In this document: piece after piece, positions 24,603 through 34,381 of the stretch | Layout of the letters: the number at the start of each line of letters is the position of its first letter | Numbering within the stretch: the stretch's first letter is position 1 | Source: Bordetella parapertussis | GTDB lineage: Bacteria > Pseudomonadota > Gammaproteobacteria > Burkholderiales > SG8-41 | DNA length: 64,000 bases | Assembly (NCBI GenBank): GCA_945901405.1 | Contig: CAMDLH010000002.1 | Location: forward strand, 1 to 64,000 | Direction: 5' to 3' | Position numbers and translations under genes: made by a program | The notes under the pieces: generated by a model | What the model saw: only the letters and a program-made list of their open reading frames with translations | Told to the model about the DNA's origin: nothing | Database searches by the model: none

Positions 24603-25815
24603 ACATTTTTTCTATAGTTTGCATTGCCACTCCAGCATGCGCCCGTCCGCCGCGCCGCAGCCACATCAGCCACCCGGTCGCCGCCAGCGCCAGCAGCAAA
24701 AACGGGATCGTGCCGTAGTTCACGGCATTCCAGCCGCTCACTTGCAGTAGCATGCCGGAGGACATCGACGAGATCGCCATGGTGACGAAGATCATGAAGT
24801 CGTTTGCCGCCTGTGACTTGGCGCGCTCCGCGGGCGTGTGACATTCGGTGAGCAGCGCCGAGCCGCCGACGTACATGAAATTCCAGCCAACGCCGAGCAG
24901 GAACAGCGCCCACCAGAAATTCATCACGGCGTTGCCGGCCAGCGCGGCGAGCACCGCGACGAACAAGATCGCAATACCCGTGAGTATCACCGTCAACACG
25001 CCGAAACGCTGTATCAGAGAGCCGGCGAAGAATGACGGGCCGTACATGCCGAGCACGTGCCACTCAAGCACGAACGCGGCTTCGTTAAAGTGGTGGTTGT
25101 GCGCGTGCATCGCCAGTGGTGTCGAGGTCATGAACAGATTCATGATGCCGTATGACAGCGCGCCCGCCAGCGCCGCGACGATGAACACCGGCTGGCGCAT
25201 GATCTCGCGCAGCGGCCTGCCGGATTCCTTGCGCTCTTCTTCCGTCAGATTCGGTATCTCAAGCTGGGTGAGCAGCAGCGCCGCGATCGCGCACACCACG
25301 ATCAGCGACAGATACGACCCCAAAAACATATAGTCAGTGAAAAAATCCTTGGTGCGCTTGGCCATCTCGGGCGCGAGAAACCCGCCCACGATGCCACCGG
25401 CAAGCGTGAGTGAAATCGCTTTTGCCTTGAAGCTCGCCTGCGCCACGTCGGCCGCGGCGAAACGGTAGTACTTGCCGAAGGCGGTGTAGCTCCCCATCAG
25501 CATCATGCCCGCACACAGTATCCAGAAGCTCGCCAGCCAGATCGCCAGCGCGCACACGCCCGCGCCCGCCATGCCGATGGCGGTGCCGGTCTGAAACCCG
25601 CCGCGCCGGCCGATCTTGTGCATCAACAGCGAGGCGGGAATCGTCGATATCGCCGAGCCAAGCACATAACATGTGAGCGGCACCGTGGCCCACACTTTGT
25701 CGGTGGCGAGCGCGTAGCCCGCCAGCCCGGTGACAGCCACCAGCGTGACGCCGCCGGTTTGCAGCGTGGCCTGGCACGCCGAGAGTACGAGTACGTTGCG
25801 GTGTTGCTTTTCCAT
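24601..25815 (-). CDS. MFS transporter
   Basis: 404 residues from the ATG at 25815 (a TTG lies five codons upstream). Twelve hydrophobic segments with the MFS loop motif LLMHKIGRRGGFQTGTAIG between helices 2 and 3 and a central cytoplasmic loop (LEIPNLTEEERKESGRPL). Resembles the YfcJ/YhhS-like group of uncharacterised exporters with a GSYTAFGKYYRFAAADVA segment. Substrate unknown. Divergent from the Mo-hydroxylase genes across a 185-bp gap. Confidence 0.85.
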   Translation of the reverse strand: MEKQHRNVLVLSACQATLQTGGVTLVAVTGLAGYALATDKVWATVPLTCYVLGSAISTIPASLLMHKIGRRGGFQTGTAIGMAGAGVCALAIWLASFWILCAGMMLMGSYTAFGKYYRFAAADVAQASFKAKAISLTLAGGIVGGFLAPEMAKRTKDFFTDYMFLGSYLSLIVVCAIAALLLTQLEIPNLTEEERKESGRPLREIMRQPVFIVAALAGALSYGIMNLFMTSTPLAMHAHNHHFNEAAFVLEWHVLGMYGPSFFAGSLIQRFGVLTVILTGIAILFVAVLAALAGNAVMNFWWALFLLGVGWNFMYVGGSALLTECHTPAERAKSQAANDFMIFVTMAISSMSSGMLLQVSGWNAVNYGTIPFLLLALAATGWLMWLRRGGRAHAGVAMQTIEKM

Positions 25816-26000
25816 CTTTGATAATTCCAAACCGTAGTAAAAAATCAGTCCGCACTATACCGCAGGCGAAGACGGAACGCGCTTCGCCGGGGCAAAACAA
25901 GTCTGGATCGTGAACGGCGCCTGCGAGTACCGGTGCGCCGTTGCTATACAATAGTTTTCACCGCTGATCAATCCCTTGAAACATCCTTGAAACATCTGAA

Positions 26001-26873
26001 ATGAAACCCGCGCCATTTGCCTATCACGATCCGCGCAGCAAGAGCGATGTGCTCGCCCTTCTTGCCGCAAACGAAAATTCACGCGTGCTCGCCGGCGGCC
26101 AGTCGCTGGTGCCGATGCTTAACTTTCGGCTCGCGGCCCCCGACCACCTCATCGATCTGAATCGCGTCGCGGATTTGCGCGGCATCACGCGCGCCGGTGA
26201 CAAATTCGTGCTGGGCGCAATGACACGCCAGAGCGAAATCGAAGCCTCGGATGAACTGCACGCGGCACTGCCGATCCTGCGCGAGGCGGTGTTGAATGTA
26301 GGCCACCGCCAAACGCGCAATCGCGGCACAATTGGCGGCTCGCTGTGTCACCTTGATCCGTCGGCGGAGTTGGTGACCGCGGCGGCGGCACTTGAAGCGA
26401 CCTTGATCGCCGAGAGCGGCAAAGGCGCGCGCCGCATCGCCATTGCCGACTGGGGCCAGGGTTATCTCACCAACGCACTGGCCGACGGAGAAATACTCAC
26501 TGCGGTGGAATTGCCTGTGTGGCCCGCTGGGCACGGCCATGCGTTTGTGGAATTTGCACGGCGGCATGGTGACTTTGCGATCGTCGCGGTGGCGGCACTA
26601 CTCACGCTCGACGCCAACGGAAAGATAGACCGCGTGGCGATTGCAATCGGCGGTTGCGCGGCAAATCCTTTGCGGCTCACTGAGGTGGAGGCCGCGCTCA
26701 AAGGCAACACGCCATCGGCGGAACTTTTCAAATCAACCGCGCGTCTGGCTTCAAAGATCGACGCGCTTTCCGATCCCTTCGTCAAGGCTGACTATCGAAA
26801 ACACCTCGCGCGCGTGCTCACCGAGCGCGCGCTGGTTGCCGCCGCGCAACGCGCGCACGGAGCAAAATCATGA
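26001..26873 (+). CDS. FAD-binding medium subunit of a molybdenum hydroxylase (CoxM-like)
   Basis: 290 residues. The FAD-binding domain of the xanthine dehydrogenase/CODH family: ENSRVLAGGQSLVPMLNFRL (pyrophosphate loop), RQTRNRGTIGGSLCHLDPSAE (second FAD motif) and a C-terminal CO_deh_flav_C domain. It transfers electrons from the Fe-S subunit to its acceptor. First of three genes overlapping by ATGA (medium, small, large), the normal cox-type order. Confidence 0.93.
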   Translation: MKPAPFAYHDPRSKSDVLALLAANENSRVLAGGQSLVPMLNFRLAAPDHLIDLNRVADLRGITRAGDKFVLGAMTRQSEIEASDELHAALPILREAVLNVGHRQTRNRGTIGGSLCHLDPSAELVTAAAALEATLIAESGKGARRIAIADWGQGYLTNALADGEILTAVELPVWPAGHGHAFVEFARRHGDFAIVAVAALLTLDANGKIDRVAIAIGGCAANPLRLTEVEAALKGNTPSAELFKSTARLASKIDALSDPFVKADYRKHLARVLTERALVAAAQRAHGAKS

Positions 26874-27361
26874 GCACGACCCGCACCATCAAACTAACGG
26901 TCAACGGCATCACGTACGAGCGCACCGCCGAACCGCGCACGACACTCGCCGACTTTCTGCGCAATGAATTACGGCTCACCGGTACGCACATCGGCTGCGA
27001 GCACGGCGTATGCGGCGCATGCACGGTAATCGTCGACGGAAAATCGGCGCGCTCGTGCCTGATGTTCGCGGTGCAGGCTGATGGCACCGCCGTGCGCACC
27101 GTCGAATCCCTCGGCACCATGGTAAAACTGAACCCGCTGCAACAGGCGTTCACCGATCACCACGCGTTGCAATGCGGCTTTTGCACGCCGGGCATTTTGA
27201 TGACGCTGACCGAATACATGGAGCAACGCAAACCCGGCTCGCCGCAACCCACCGACGCCGAGATACGTGATGTGTTGTCCGGCAACATCTGCCGCTGTAC
27301 CGGCTATCAGTTCATTATTGATGCCGCACTCGCCGCCATCAACGCAGGGGCCGCGAAATGA
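26870..27361 (+). CDS. 2Fe-2S small subunit of a molybdenum hydroxylase (CoxS-like)
   Basis: 163 residues. Plant-type 2Fe-2S cluster CEHGVCGACTVIVDGKSARSC and the second cluster CGFCTPGILM with CRCTGYQ. It carries electrons from the Mo site to FAD. Starts and ends with 4-bp overlaps with its neighbours. Confidence 0.95.
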   Translation: MSTTRTIKLTVNGITYERTAEPRTTLADFLRNELRLTGTHIGCEHGVCGACTVIVDGKSARSCLMFAVQADGTAVRTVESLGTMVKLNPLQQAFTDHHALQCGFCTPGILMTLTEYMEQRKPGSPQPTDAEIRDVLSGNICRCTGYQFIIDAALAAINAGAAK

Positions 27362-29721
27362 GCGATCACGATCAAGCGCAAACGTATTTCGGTGCGTCGG
27401 TCGCGCGCAAGGAAGACCCCGCGTTTCTTACCGGCCAGGGCAAATACCTCGACGACATGCAGCCGCAGGGCCTGCTGCACGCATTGATGGTGCGCAGCCC
27501 GCACGCGCACGCGCGCATACGCGGCATCGACAAAACCGCGGCACGCGCAGCGCCCGGCGTGCACGCCGTCTACACGCACGAGGATTTGCCGGAAAAGGTG
27601 CGCCGCAAACCGCTGCCGCTGCTGGTGTTAAGCCCCGCGTTCAAGAATGCCTCCACGCAATACGTGCTCGCCAAGGAAGAAACGCGTTACGCCGGAGAGC
27701 CGGTGGCCATCGTCGTCGCCGAGTCGCGCGCGCTGGCGGAAGATGCCGCCGACCTTTTGCAAATCGATTACGAGCCGTTGCCCGCAGTGTCCGACGTGAT
27801 GGATGGTCTCGCTCCCGATGCGCCGAGAGTTCACACCGGCTCGCCGTCGAATGTCATCGCCACGGTGCCGTTCGAGCATGGCGACGCCGACGCGGCGTTC
27901 ACGCGCGCGGCGAAGGTGGTGAAGGCTTCGTTTCGCACGCATCGCGGCGGCGGCTTCTCCATCGAGACGCGCGGCGCGATGGCGATGCACGACGAGGACA
28001 TGGGCGTCACCAACCTGTATGCCACCTCGCAATCGCCACATCGCGTGAAGCGCATCCTGCTCGACATCCTCGAACTGGATGAACACAAAATACGCGTGAT
28101 CGCGCCCGATGTCGGCGGCGGCTTTGGCCCCAAGGGCGGTTTTTATCCCGAGTACGTTTCGATCGTGTTCTGCGCGCAGGCGTTAAAGCGCCCGGTCAAA
28201 TGGATTGAAGACCGGCGCGAAAATTTCATGGCCACGCATCAGGAGCGAGACCAGTATTGGGATCTCGAACTTGCGGTAGATGCCGATGCGCGCATCCTCG
28301 GCATCCGCGGGCGTATGGTGCACGACAGTGGCGCGTACGTGGCGCCGCCGTTGGGCCCCGTGCTGCCGTGGATCGCGATGACGCATGTGCAGGGGCCATA
28401 CGTCATTCCGAATTTCAAGGTTGAACTGGTGGTGGCATTCACCAACAAGGTCGCGACTTCGCCCGTGCGCGGCGCGGGCAGGCCGCAAGCCGTGTTCGTG
28501 ATGGAAAGGTTGATGGATCATCTGGCCAAGGCCACGGGGCTCGACCGTGCCGAAGTGCGGCGGCGCAATTTCATCAAGCCCGAGCAGATGCCGTTCAATT
28601 GTAAATTGCTCGCACGCGACGGGCGCCCGGTGATTTACGACAGCGGTGATTATCCGGAAACGCAGCGCCGCACATTGGCGAATGCCGACTACACAACGTT
28701 CCCCGCGCGTCAGGCGGCAGCACGCAAGCAGGGTCGCTACGTCGGCATCGGCATCGCGAATTTTGTCGAGGGCACGGGCTTGGGGCCGTACGAAGGCTCG
28801 ACCGTACGCGTCGCGACCAACGGCAAGATCACCGTTTACACCGGTGCTGCGCCGCAGGGCCAATCGCACAAGACCACCTTCGCGCAGATTTGCGCCGATC
28901 AGCTCGGCGTGCCGCCGGAGCAGATCGAAATCGTCACCGGCGACACCGGCCTCATCGCGCAAGGCGTGGGCACGTTCGCGGCGCGCAGCGCGGTGAATGC
29001 CGGCAATGCCATGCATCTGGCGTCAAAAGAAGTGCGGCACAAAGCTATCCTGCTCGCCGCGCAAATGATGAAAATCTCGCCCGAGGAAATGGAAGTCGGC
29101 GACGGCTGCGTTTACAGCGTGAAAAATCCCGATCTGCGCAAGACGCTGCGTGAAATCGCCGGCTACGGCGCGGGCCTGCCCGGCGTGATGCTGCCCGATG
29201 GCATCTCGCCTGGCCTCGAACACACGGCGTATTTCACCCCGGAGCGAAGCACCTACTCGAACGGCTGCCACGTGGTCGAAGCCGAAGTCGATATCGGCAC
29301 CGGGCACGTGACGCTTAACCGCTATTGCGTGGTTGACGATTGCGGCCGGCCGATCAACCCGACCGTGGTGCACGGACAAGTGCTCGGCGGCATCGCGCAC
29401 GGCATCGGCAACGCGCTGCTGGAGCGCATGCAATACGACGAAAACGCGCAGCCGCTGACCACCAGCTTCGCGGATTACCTGTTGCCGCTCGCCACCGACA
29501 TGCCGCGCGTAGAGCTCGATCATACGATTACGCCCTCGCCTCTCAATCCGCTGGGTGTGAAAGGCGCGGGCGAAGGCGGCACGCTGCCGGCGATTGCCGC
29601 GATTGTTTCCGCCATTGAAAACGCGCTGACTCCGTTTGGCGTGCGCATCGATGAGATGCCGGTGACGCCGATGCGCATTGTTGAGTTGATCCGCGAGGCG
29701 TCGCCTGAGGTTTACGATTAA
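27358..29721 (+). CDS. Molybdopterin-binding large subunit (xanthine dehydrogenase/CoxL family)
   Basis: 787 residues. Ald_Xan_dh_C domain followed by MoCo-binding motifs: VGGGFGPKGGFYPEY, SPVRGAGRPQAVF, and the catalytic glutamate in GVKGAGEGGTLPA. The active-site loop lacks the AYxCSFR of true form I CO dehydrogenase, so CO is not the expected substrate; aromatic or heterocyclic hydroxylation is more likely. A Bug protein and a TauD-type oxygenase follow on the same strand, suggesting a degradation cluster. Confidence 0.92.
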   Translation: MSDHDQAQTYFGASVARKEDPAFLTGQGKYLDDMQPQGLLHALMVRSPHAHARIRGIDKTAARAAPGVHAVYTHEDLPEKVRRKPLPLLVLSPAFKNASTQYVLAKEETRYAGEPVAIVVAESRALAEDAADLLQIDYEPLPAVSDVMDGLAPDAPRVHTGSPSNVIATVPFEHGDADAAFTRAAKVVKASFRTHRGGGFSIETRGAMAMHDEDMGVTNLYATSQSPHRVKRILLDILELDEHKIRVIAPDVGGGFGPKGGFYPEYVSIVFCAQALKRPVKWIEDRRENFMATHQERDQYWDLELAVDADARILGIRGRMVHDSGAYVAPPLGPVLPWIAMTHVQGPYVIPNFKVELVVAFTNKVATSPVRGAGRPQAVFVMERLMDHLAKATGLDRAEVRRRNFIKPEQMPFNCKLLARDGRPVIYDSGDYPETQRRTLANADYTTFPARQAAARKQGRYVGIGIANFVEGTGLGPYEGSTVRVATNGKITVYTGAAPQGQSHKTTFAQICADQLGVPPEQIEIVTGDTGLIAQGVGTFAARSAVNAGNAMHLASKEVRHKAILLAAQMMKISPEEMEVGDGCVYSVKNPDLRKTLREIAGYGAGLPGVMLPDGISPGLEHTAYFTPERSTYSNGCHVVEAEVDIGTGHVTLNRYCVVDDCGRPINPTVVHGQVLGGIAHGIGNALLERMQYDENAQPLTTSFADYLLPLATDMPRVELDHTITPSPLNPLGVKGAGEGGTLPAIAAIVSAIENALTPFGVRIDEMPVTPMRIVELIREASPEVYD

Positions 29722-29735
29722 CCCCGAAAACCTTC

Positions 29736-29806
29736 GACACGGATTTACGCGGATGAACGCAGATTACCCCAGAAAAAATCTGCGCAAATCTGCGTTAATC
29801 CGTGTC
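29736..29806. repeat. 30-bp imperfect inverted repeat
   Basis: Arms 29736-29765 and 29777-29806, with about six mismatches, 11-bp loop, built from GACACGGATT and GCGCAGATT-like words. It lies between the large subunit and the Bug gene and covers that gene's start codon and the first 18 codons or so. Confidence 0.7.
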
Positions 29807-30778
29807 AAAAAAGCTTTTGACGTTGTTGTCGGCCTTTCCATCGCGTTGGGCACGTTGGGCGTATTCACTGCCCACGCCCAGCAATACCCCAACCGCCCAA
29901 TCCGCCTTGTGCTGCCGGTCTCTTCCGGCGGCGGCGCGGATGTGATCGCGCGTACTGTTGGCAGCCGCATCGGCGCATCGCTCGGCCAGCAAGTCGTGGT
30001 TGATAATCGCGGCGGCGCGGGCGGCAATATTTCCGCCGAGATCGTCGCCAAGAGCGACCCCGACGGCTACACCTTGGCGATGGTGCTTTCCAGTCACACC
30101 ATCAATCCGAGTCTTTACAAAAAACTCAATTACGACGCGATCAGGGATTTCACGCCGATCGTGTTGCTCGCCACTTCACCGTTCGTGCTGGTAGTGCATC
30201 CGTCGCTGCCCGCGAAGAACGTGAAGGAATTTATCGCGCTGTCGAAAACTCGCAAGGGCGGCTTGCCGTATGGCTCATCAGGCTCCGGCCTGCTCGCGCA
30301 TCTGGCGATGGAGTTGCTGAAAACCATGGGCGGCTTCGAGGCCACGCACATCCCCTACAAGGGCACGGGGGCGGCGATGATGGACACCGTCGCGGGCCAT
30401 ATTTCCGCGAATTTTCCGACGATGATCTCCGGGTTGAGCACCATACGCTCGGGCCGGCTGCGCGCGCTCGGCGTCACCAGTTTGCAGCGCTCGAAATTGC
30501 TGCCCGATGTGCCCACCGTCGCCGAGCAGGGGTTTGCGGGCTACGAAGTCAATGGCTGGTACGGGCTGCTCGCGCCCGCCGGCACGCCGCGTGAAATCAT
30601 CGCGCTATTGAACAGCGAATCGATAAAGGCGCTTATCGCAACCGATGTGCGCGAGCGGCTCACCAATGATGGAGCGGTGCCGGTTGGCAACACGCCCGAG
30701 GAATTCGCCGCTTTTCTGCGCGCCGAGACGGCAAAGTGGGCGAGGGTTGTAAAATATTCCGGCGCGACAGCGGAGTAA
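29753..30778 (+). CDS. Bug/TctC-type substrate-binding protein
   Basis: 341 residues. Periplasmic Bug family: after the signal peptide (VVVGLSIALGTLGVFTAHAQ) the mature protein opens YPNRPIRLVLPVSSGGGADV, then VVDNRGGAGGNISAEIVAKS and a late AEQGFAGYEVNGWYG, all standard. The n-region is unusually long (about 23 residues) and is encoded by the inverted repeat at 29736-29806. No other in-frame start follows, so the repeat has supplied the start. Ligand probably a carboxylate; no TctAB genes adjacent. Confidence 0.9.
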   Translation: MNADYPRKNLRKSALIRVKKAFDVVVGLSIALGTLGVFTAHAQQYPNRPIRLVLPVSSGGGADVIARTVGSRIGASLGQQVVVDNRGGAGGNISAEIVAKSDPDGYTLAMVLSSHTINPSLYKKLNYDAIRDFTPIVLLATSPFVLVVHPSLPAKNVKEFIALSKTRKGGLPYGSSGSGLLAHLAMELLKTMGGFEATHIPYKGTGAAMMDTVAGHISANFPTMISGLSTIRSGRLRALGVTSLQRSKLLPDVPTVAEQGFAGYEVNGWYGLLAPAGTPREIIALLNSESIKALIATDVRERLTNDGAVPVGNTPEEFAAFLRAETAKWARVVKYSGATAE

Positions 30779-30837
30779 TCCAACTTGAGTGTTGGAGTGA
30801 CTATATAACGCAGCAAAAATTACGCAGGAGAAAACTC

Positions 30838-31755
30838 ATGCTGACCATCACACCAAACGGCAAAACATTGGGCGCTACGGTCACCGGCGTCGATCTATCA
30901 AAGCCGCTCTCCAGCGCCGACTTCGCGCAAACCCTGCGGGCGTTGGGCGAACACGGCGTATTGCGATTCTCCAATCAGCACATCGACGCCGGCGCGCTGC
31001 GCGATTTTTCGCAGCGCTTCGGGCCGATACAGGTTGGCGTCAGTGAAAAATTTCGCCACCCGGACGTGCGCGAGGTGGGCATACTTTCCAACGTCACTGA
31101 GAACGGCCAGCCCATCGGGCTTGCGGACGCCGGGCAGGATTGGCACACCGATATGTCGTACCGCGAGACTGTCGGCTTCGTGAACGTGCTGTATGCGGTG
31201 AAGGTGCCGGTGCGCAACGGGCAGGTGCTGGGCGACACGCTGTTCGCCAACATGCATGCGGCGTATGAGGGCCTCGCGCCCGAATGGAAAACGCGTCTCG
31301 CCGGAATGACCGCCACGCACGACTTCAATAAATTCTGGGACAACATGCGCATGAATCACGGCAGCAGCCGCCCGCCGTTGACACCGGAGCAGCGCGCCAA
31401 GCGCCCGCCGGTGGTGCATCCGGTTTTCATGACACACCCGCTCACCGGCCGCACGGTGCTGTATTGCAACCCTGGTTACGCCATCCGTATCAACGAGATG
31501 GATGAGGCCGAAAGCGATAAAACGCTCGACATGCTGTTCAAACATCAGTTGCAGGACAAATACATTTATCGTCACCAATGGCAATTGAACGACTTGCTGA
31601 TCTGGGAGCACATCGGCACGCTGCACAATGCATTGCCCGATTACGGCCCCAATGAACATCGCATGATGCTGCGCTGCCAGGTGATGACCACGCCCAAGGT
31701 GTTCGAGCCGGGTTTTCTTACGCGTGCCATCGAGCACGGCAGCGCGGCTCACTGA
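30838..31755 (+). CDS. TauD/TfdA family Fe(II)/2-oxoglutarate dioxygenase
   Basis: 305 residues. The metal site is visible: HxD in GQDWHTDMSYRE and the distal histidine and arginine in GTLHNALPDYGPNEHRMML. The N-terminus (MLTITPNGKTLGATVTGVDL) is family-typical; a Shine-Dalgarno (GCAGGAGAAAACTC) precedes the ATG at 30838, so the longer upstream frame is rejected. It follows the Bug gene by 59 bp. Substrate (taurine-like, aryloxyalkanoate or other) cannot be assigned. Confidence 0.92.
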   Translation: MLTITPNGKTLGATVTGVDLSKPLSSADFAQTLRALGEHGVLRFSNQHIDAGALRDFSQRFGPIQVGVSEKFRHPDVREVGILSNVTENGQPIGLADAGQDWHTDMSYRETVGFVNVLYAVKVPVRNGQVLGDTLFANMHAAYEGLAPEWKTRLAGMTATHDFNKFWDNMRMNHGSSRPPLTPEQRAKRPPVVHPVFMTHPLTGRTVLYCNPGYAIRINEMDEAESDKTLDMLFKHQLQDKYIYRHQWQLNDLLIWEHIGTLHNALPDYGPNEHRMMLRCQVMTTPKVFEPGFLTRAIEHGSAAH

Positions 31756-32755
31756 GCGCAACGCGCGCTTGAGCACGACCTGCCCGTGGTGCTCCGCCCC
31801 GCGCGACACGGGGCCAGTGTGCCCGCGCTGCGGCGCGGACTACGCCAAGGCCGAGGCGATCAAGGCTCACGGGCGCGCCGCCCCCGCCGCTGATCTGCCG
31901 GCAATTGCAATCGAGGAAGCCGAACCGGCTGCATTGGAGCGCGAGGCAACAGCCAACGGCGAGTGGGCGCACGTCGACGACGCCGATCTCGAATGGAAAT
32001 TTTGCATCGGCGCGATGCCGATTGCCCTGTGCATCGCGCTGGTGTTTAACGTCTCCGGGCTAGGCGCATCGCTGCAACGCATTTTTCTCACCATGCCGGT
32101 ACATGAATTGGGACACGCGGTCACGGCGTGGTTTTGCGGATTCGCGGCGATACCGACGTTGTGGAAAACACTGGTGCCCGAGACGCGCGGCTTTATTGCG
32201 CCGCTCGCGCTGCTAGGCGCGCTCGGCCACATGACGTATCGCGCCCATGCGGGGAATAAACGAATCGCCATGGTTGCCGGCATCGCGCTGATCGTGTTGC
32301 AGGCCATCGCCACCCTCGTCATCAAACCCGACACCGCGACCATGTTGATCACCTTCGGCGGCGACGGCATGGGCATGATCCTCGCCGTGCTGCTGATGGC
32401 GAGCTTTTATTTCGGCAAGAACACGCAACTCTACAAAGGCTCGCTGCGCTGGGGCTTCGTGCTCATCGGCGCGGCGTCGTTCGTCGATATTTTTGCGACG
32501 TGGTGGAAAGCGCGCAGCGATGAAGGCGCGATACCCTACGGCACCACCGGCGGCATGGCCACGGATTCGATGACGCTGGTGGATGTGTATGGCTGGAGCA
32601 TGCAGGCGCTGGTAAATCGCTACCTGTTTCTCGGCATCTGCTGCATGCTGCTATTGGCCGCCGTATACACGTGGGGCTTGCTCGCGGCGAAGGCCGAGAT
32701 GGACAAACGGCAGCTCGCGCAAAAGCGCGGGGATTGGGCAATGCGCAAAAGGTAG
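31724..32755 (+). CDS. Zinc-ribbon membrane protein with HELGH motif (M50-like)
   Basis: 343 residues. An N-terminal zinc ribbon (CPWC...CPRCG, about 20-36), an acidic linker, then six or so membrane segments. A segment near residue 120 carries MPVHELGHAVTAW, the HExxH metal site of M50 site-2 proteases. I do not see the second M50 motif (NPDG); a later D in SFVDIFATWW might serve. The ATG at 31724 overlaps the tauD gene by 32 bp; a TTG at 31769 giving LSTTCPWC is an alternative. Function unknown; intramembrane metalloprotease is possible. Confidence 0.6.
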   Translation: MPSSTAARLTERNARLSTTCPWCSAPRDTGPVCPRCGADYAKAEAIKAHGRAAPAADLPAIAIEEAEPAALEREATANGEWAHVDDADLEWKFCIGAMPIALCIALVFNVSGLGASLQRIFLTMPVHELGHAVTAWFCGFAAIPTLWKTLVPETRGFIAPLALLGALGHMTYRAHAGNKRIAMVAGIALIVLQAIATLVIKPDTATMLITFGGDGMGMILAVLLMASFYFGKNTQLYKGSLRWGFVLIGAASFVDIFATWWKARSDEGAIPYGTTGGMATDSMTLVDVYGWSMQALVNRYLFLGICCMLLLAAVYTWGLLAAKAEMDKRQLAQKRGDWAMRKR

Positions 32756-32779
32756 GCACGTGGCTTCAGGCAGCGACGA

Positions 32780-34150
32780 TCACCCGCGCACGCGATTCAG
32801 CCCATTGAGCGCCGCAACGCGGTAGGCCTCCGCCATCGTCGGGTAGTTGAACGTGGTGTTGATGAAGTACATCAGCGTGTTCGCGCTGCCCGGTTGCGCC
32901 ATGATCGCCTGACCGATGTGTATGATCTCGGAGGCCTCGCTGCCAAAGCAATGGATGCCAAGTATTTGCAGCGTATCGCGGTGAAACAGTATTTTCAGCA
33001 TGCCGGTGGTGCGCCCGGTGATCTGCGCGCGCGCGAGATGGCGAAAGAACGCGTGCCCCACTTCATAGGGCACCTTGCGCGCGGTGAGCTCGCGCTCTGT
33101 GGCGCCGAGCGAGCTGATTTCCGGCACAGTGTAGATGCCCGCCGGGATGTCTTCCACCAGACGTTGCTCGCATGCACCGGTCAGGGCATGCGCCGCCGCA
33201 AAGCGGCCCTGGTCGTAAGCGGCGCTTGCAAGACTGGGATTGCCCACCACGTCGCCGGCGGCATAGATATGAGGCTGCGCGGTTTGATAAAACTCGTTCA
33301 CAGTGATCGAGCCGCGCTCGTTGCGCTGGATGCCGAGCGCCTCCAGCCCCATGCCATCCGAATTTCCGGTGCGGCCCTGCGCCCACAACAACACGTCGCT
33401 CTGAATCACCTTGTTTGATTTGAGATGCACGCGCACGCCGGTATCATCGGCCTCGACGCGCGCGTATTCCTCGCTGTGGCGGATCAACACGCCCTGCTCG
33501 CGCAGGTGATAGGCCAGCGCGTCGATGATTTCATCATCGAGAAAAGCCAGCAGCTTGTCGCGGTTGTTGATGAGATTCACCTTGATGCGCAGGCCGCGGA
33601 ATATCGACGCATATTCGCAGCCGATAACACCCGCGCCATAAATCGAAATGCTGCGCGGCGTGGTTTTCAGGCGCAGCACGGTGTCGCTGTCGACGATGCG
33701 CGGGTGCGAAAAATCCACGTCCGGCGGACGATACGGGCGCGACCCGGTGGCAAGTATGATCTTGCCGGCGCGGCAACGATGCCGCGCGCCGTTGGCCACG
33801 GCAACCTCCAGACAGTGCGCATCCACCATCGCCGCCCTGCCGCAAACCACCTCCACGCGGTTGCGCTCGTAGAAGCCGCCGCGCAAACGCACCTGACTGT
33901 GGATCACGCCCTCGGCCTTGCGTATCAGACTGTCGTAATCCGGCTCCGCGCCGGTGTCGTTATTGGCAAGCTGCTGAATCGCATGGCGCAGCGCCTTGCT
34001 CGGAATCGTGCCGCGGTGCGTACACGAGCCGCCAACTTCGGCATCCTGATCGATCACGGCGACATGGCGCCCCGACTTTGCCGCCGTCATGGCGGCGCCT
34101 TCGCCGGCAGGGCCGCTGCCGATAACGATTACATCGTATTGTTCGCGCAT
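32780..34150 (-). CDS. sthA: Soluble pyridine nucleotide transhydrogenase SthA
   Basis: 456 residues. FAD motif [21 protein letters not shown], the [18 protein letters not shown] segment (as in SthA, where one redox cysteine of the disulfide reductases is lost), NAD-binding [14 protein letters not shown] and a C-terminal dimerisation domain with [17 protein letters not shown]. Transfers hydride between NADPH and NAD. Convergent with the preceding gene; the divergent gap to the Bug gene is 231 bp. Confidence 0.94.
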   Translation of the reverse strand: MREQYDVIVIGSGPAGEGAAMTAAKSGRHVAVIDQDAEVGGSCTHRGTIPSKALRHAIQQLANNDTGAEPDYDSLIRKAEGVIHSQVRLRGGFYERNRVEVVCGRAAMVDAHCLEVAVANGARHRCRAGKIILATGSRPYRPPDVDFSHPRIVDSDTVLRLKTTPRSISIYGAGVIGCEYASIFRGLRIKVNLINNRDKLLAFLDDEIIDALAYHLREQGVLIRHSEEYARVEADDTGVRVHLKSNKVIQSDVLLWAQGRTGNSDGMGLEALGIQRNERGSITVNEFYQTAQPHIYAAGDVVGNPSLASAAYDQGRFAAAHALTGACEQRLVEDIPAGIYTVPEISSLGATERELTARKVPYEVGHAFFRHLARAQITGRTTGMLKILFHRDTLQILGIHCFGSEASEIIHIGQAIMAQPGSANTLMYFINTTFNYPTMAEAYRVAALNGLNRVRG

Positions 34151-34240
34151 GGTGATTGTGAAGCTGGGAGCAGCCTTGACAATAAGCGGCGTATTTTACG
34201 CCGCCCGCTTGCACGGACGCCGCAATGAGCGGAATTATAT

Positions 34241-34257
34241 AACTAATTGATTTTATT
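34241..34257 (+). repeat. AT-rich 17-bp motif, copy 3
   Basis: AACTAATTGATTTTATT, in the gap between sthA and the divergent Bug gene, about 90 bp upstream of the sthA start. Confidence 0.6.
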
Positions 34258-34381
34258 GGATATTATTTCAATGTGCATTGCGTGAATAAACAGCCGCAAT
34301 GATGGCATCCGCGATGTTGCCGATCATTGACCCGATGAGGACACGCGGCTACATTGGCCTTGGAATAAAGCCGGAAGAAAA

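Noticed and set aside
27358..29721. Aerobic CO dehydrogenase (coxMSL)
   Set aside because: Gene order fits but the active-site loop has RGAGR in place of the AYxCSFR of form I enzymes, so CO oxidation is not supported.
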